A stretch of DNA of 62,712 nt from positions 1-62,712 of the forward strand of contig BRYA01000364.1 of the NCBI GenBank assembly GCA_030267965.1, given 5' to 3'. This document shows positions 61,865 through 62,712 of the stretch, one piece after another. Under the pieces are notes generated by a model. It was not told where the DNA came from. It searched no databases and saw nothing but the letters and a program-made list of their open reading frames with translations. Position 1 is the first letter of the stretch; every line of letters starts with the position of its first letter. Source of the DNA: Triparma columacea. Its lineage: Eukaryota > Sar > Bolidophyceae > Parmales > Triparmaceae. A program made the translations under genes and the position numbers.

Positions 61865-62712
61865 ATGAGAAGAGTCAATCTAAAAGCCAATCTCCTCTTT
61901 CGACGATTCACCCTCTCCATTAATGCCACAACAAACTCTACAACGCACGCTAAAACAAACATAAAAACCTTCTCAACACGTTCAAATCAACAATCACCAT
62001 GGAGGGGCGAAGTAACAAGCAGATACCTTCGCGCATTAGAGGAAACTGGAGGAGACAGCGATGAGAACCAAAGCAGAGTGGCTTCAATGATGGATGATCT
62101 TTATAACAAGATTGTACAGGAGAATGGTGATAAGATTGTGATAAGGAATGCTGATAAGAACTCACAACCATCCAACTCACAACCATCAAACTCATCAGAA
62201 ACCAAAGACAACACAATATGGGGTTCACTAACCTCCATGCTAAGCACTTCCTCCTCCTCCCCCCCCACCCCCTCCCTTCCCACCTGGTCCAAAACTCCCC
62301 CCATCCGTGGTCTCTACCTCCACGGTTCAGTAGGTTGCGGAAAAACCTTTCTAACCTCCCTCTTCCACTCGTCTCTCCAGTCAAAGTACGGCTGCACAGG
62401 TTTCACCCAGATGGTTCACTTCAACGAGTTCATGTTAGACATACACAAGGAGGTCCACCGCTTGAAGAAGTCCGGTATATCCGGCGACCCCATCCCTCTC
62501 GTGTCCTCCACAATCCTCAATTCCGGTAAAATCTTATGTTTCGACGAGTTCCAAGTAACTGATGTAGCAGACGCTCTTATAATAAGGAGGGTATTCACGC
62601 ACCTTTGGAACGAGGGTGCGACGGTTGTGGCGACGAGCAATAGGATGCCGGGGGAACTTTATAAGGACGGACTTCAGAGGGAACTTTTCGTACCTTTTAT
62701 AAAGGACTTGGA
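61865..62712 (+). CDS. AFG1/LACE1-type AAA ATPase, right copy (runs off window)
   Basis: The ATG at 61865 opens a frame that has no stop before the window ends, 282 complete codons. It aligns without gaps to the left copy. Differences cluster in the presequence (NATTNSTTHAKTNIKTFS) and the polar region around residue 100 (NADKNSQPSNSQ), while the Walker A (GSVGCGKT), Walker B (CFDEFQVTD) and sensor (VATSNRMPG) blocks are identical. This pattern of selection suggests that both copies have been translated. It is the likely complete gene, with its C-terminal exon or exons beyond the window. It should act in the mitochondrion, as the presequence is basic and Ser/Thr-rich. Confidence 0.85.
   Translation, partial: MRRVNLKANLLFRRFTLSINATTNSTTHAKTNIKTFSTRSNQQSPWRGEVTSRYLRALEETGGDSDENQSRVASMMDDLYNKIVQENGDKIVIRNADKNSQPSNSQPSNSSETKDNTIWGSLTSMLSTSSSSPPTPSLPTWSKTPPIRGLYLHGSVGCGKTFLTSLFHSSLQSKYGCTGFTQMVHFNEFMLDIHKEVHRLKKSGISGDPIPLVSSTILNSGKILCFDEFQVTDVADALIIRRVFTHLWNEGATVVATSNRMPGELYKDGLQRELFVPFIKDL

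Noticed and set aside
1..62712. tRNA, rRNA and transposase genes
   Set aside because: I looked for tRNA B-box and cloverleaf patterns, rRNA-like blocks, and reverse transcriptase or DDE motifs in the open frames, and saw none. A tRNAscan or HMM search could still find a missed one.

Overview
This is nuclear DNA from a eukaryote with short spliceosomal introns (mostly 65-200 bp). Nearly all have a GTGAG donor, and many have a C-rich tract before the acceptor. The gene content fits a photosynthetic stramenopile of the diatom or bolidophyte (Triparma-like) kind. Two proteins have a signal peptide ending just before a phenylalanine, as in plastid targeting through a red-derived complex plastid. 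There are BspA-type leucine-rich repeat genes, a START plus multi-pass membrane protein of a type I associate with these algae, and a selenoprotein. The lineage assignment is inference from gene content; no marker gene is present. I see no rRNA, tRNA, transposase or CRISPR.

Layout. 1-7 kb: two minus-strand genes (an edge-truncated gene and a START-like/multi-pass gene), then a Myb/SANT-like gene with an assembly gap. 7-9 kb: AT-rich non-coding DNA with an orphan copy of a dispersed element and a possible structured RNA. 9-20 kb: a GPCR-like protein, a GIY-YIG (SLX1-like) nuclease, a divergently transcribed plastid-envelope-type protein, an alpha/beta hydrolase, a secreted C39-like protein, the GatA amidotransferase subunit and a Mu-type glutathione transferase. 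20-34.5 kb: a 20-repeat LRR gene, a rhomboid protease fused to a J domain, a 7-exon EF-hand protein, tRNA pseudouridine synthase PUS3, a MATH-BTB protein and MCTS1. 35-46.6 kb: a C2H2 zinc-finger protein, a glycosyltransferase-TPR-methyltransferase fusion, a 1489-residue EF-hand protein and a CRAL-TRIO protein. 46.7-52 kb: a tandem array of three LRR genes whose intergenic DNA is duplicated with them. 52-62.7 kb: a plastid-type SDR protein, a prephenate dehydratase-ACT-dehydrogenase fusion, a thioredoxin-hemerythrin selenoprotein with a SECIS-like hairpin, a protein with five MBD-like repeats, and a tandem partial duplication of the first part of an AFG1-type ATPase gene.

Exons of split genes were joined only where donor, acceptor, reading phase and protein family agreed; exon limits are in each entry. 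Genes are not in operons. Apparent partnerships are limited to shared pathways: GatA and PUS3 in tRNA biology, MCTS1 in translation, and the fusion enzyme in Phe/Tyr synthesis. The strongest unusual items are the selenoprotein (TGA inside a U-x-x-C motif, exact splice phase, downstream SECIS-like fold), the rhomboid-J fusion, the aromatic amino acid fusion enzyme and the LRR array with its dispersed non-coding element.
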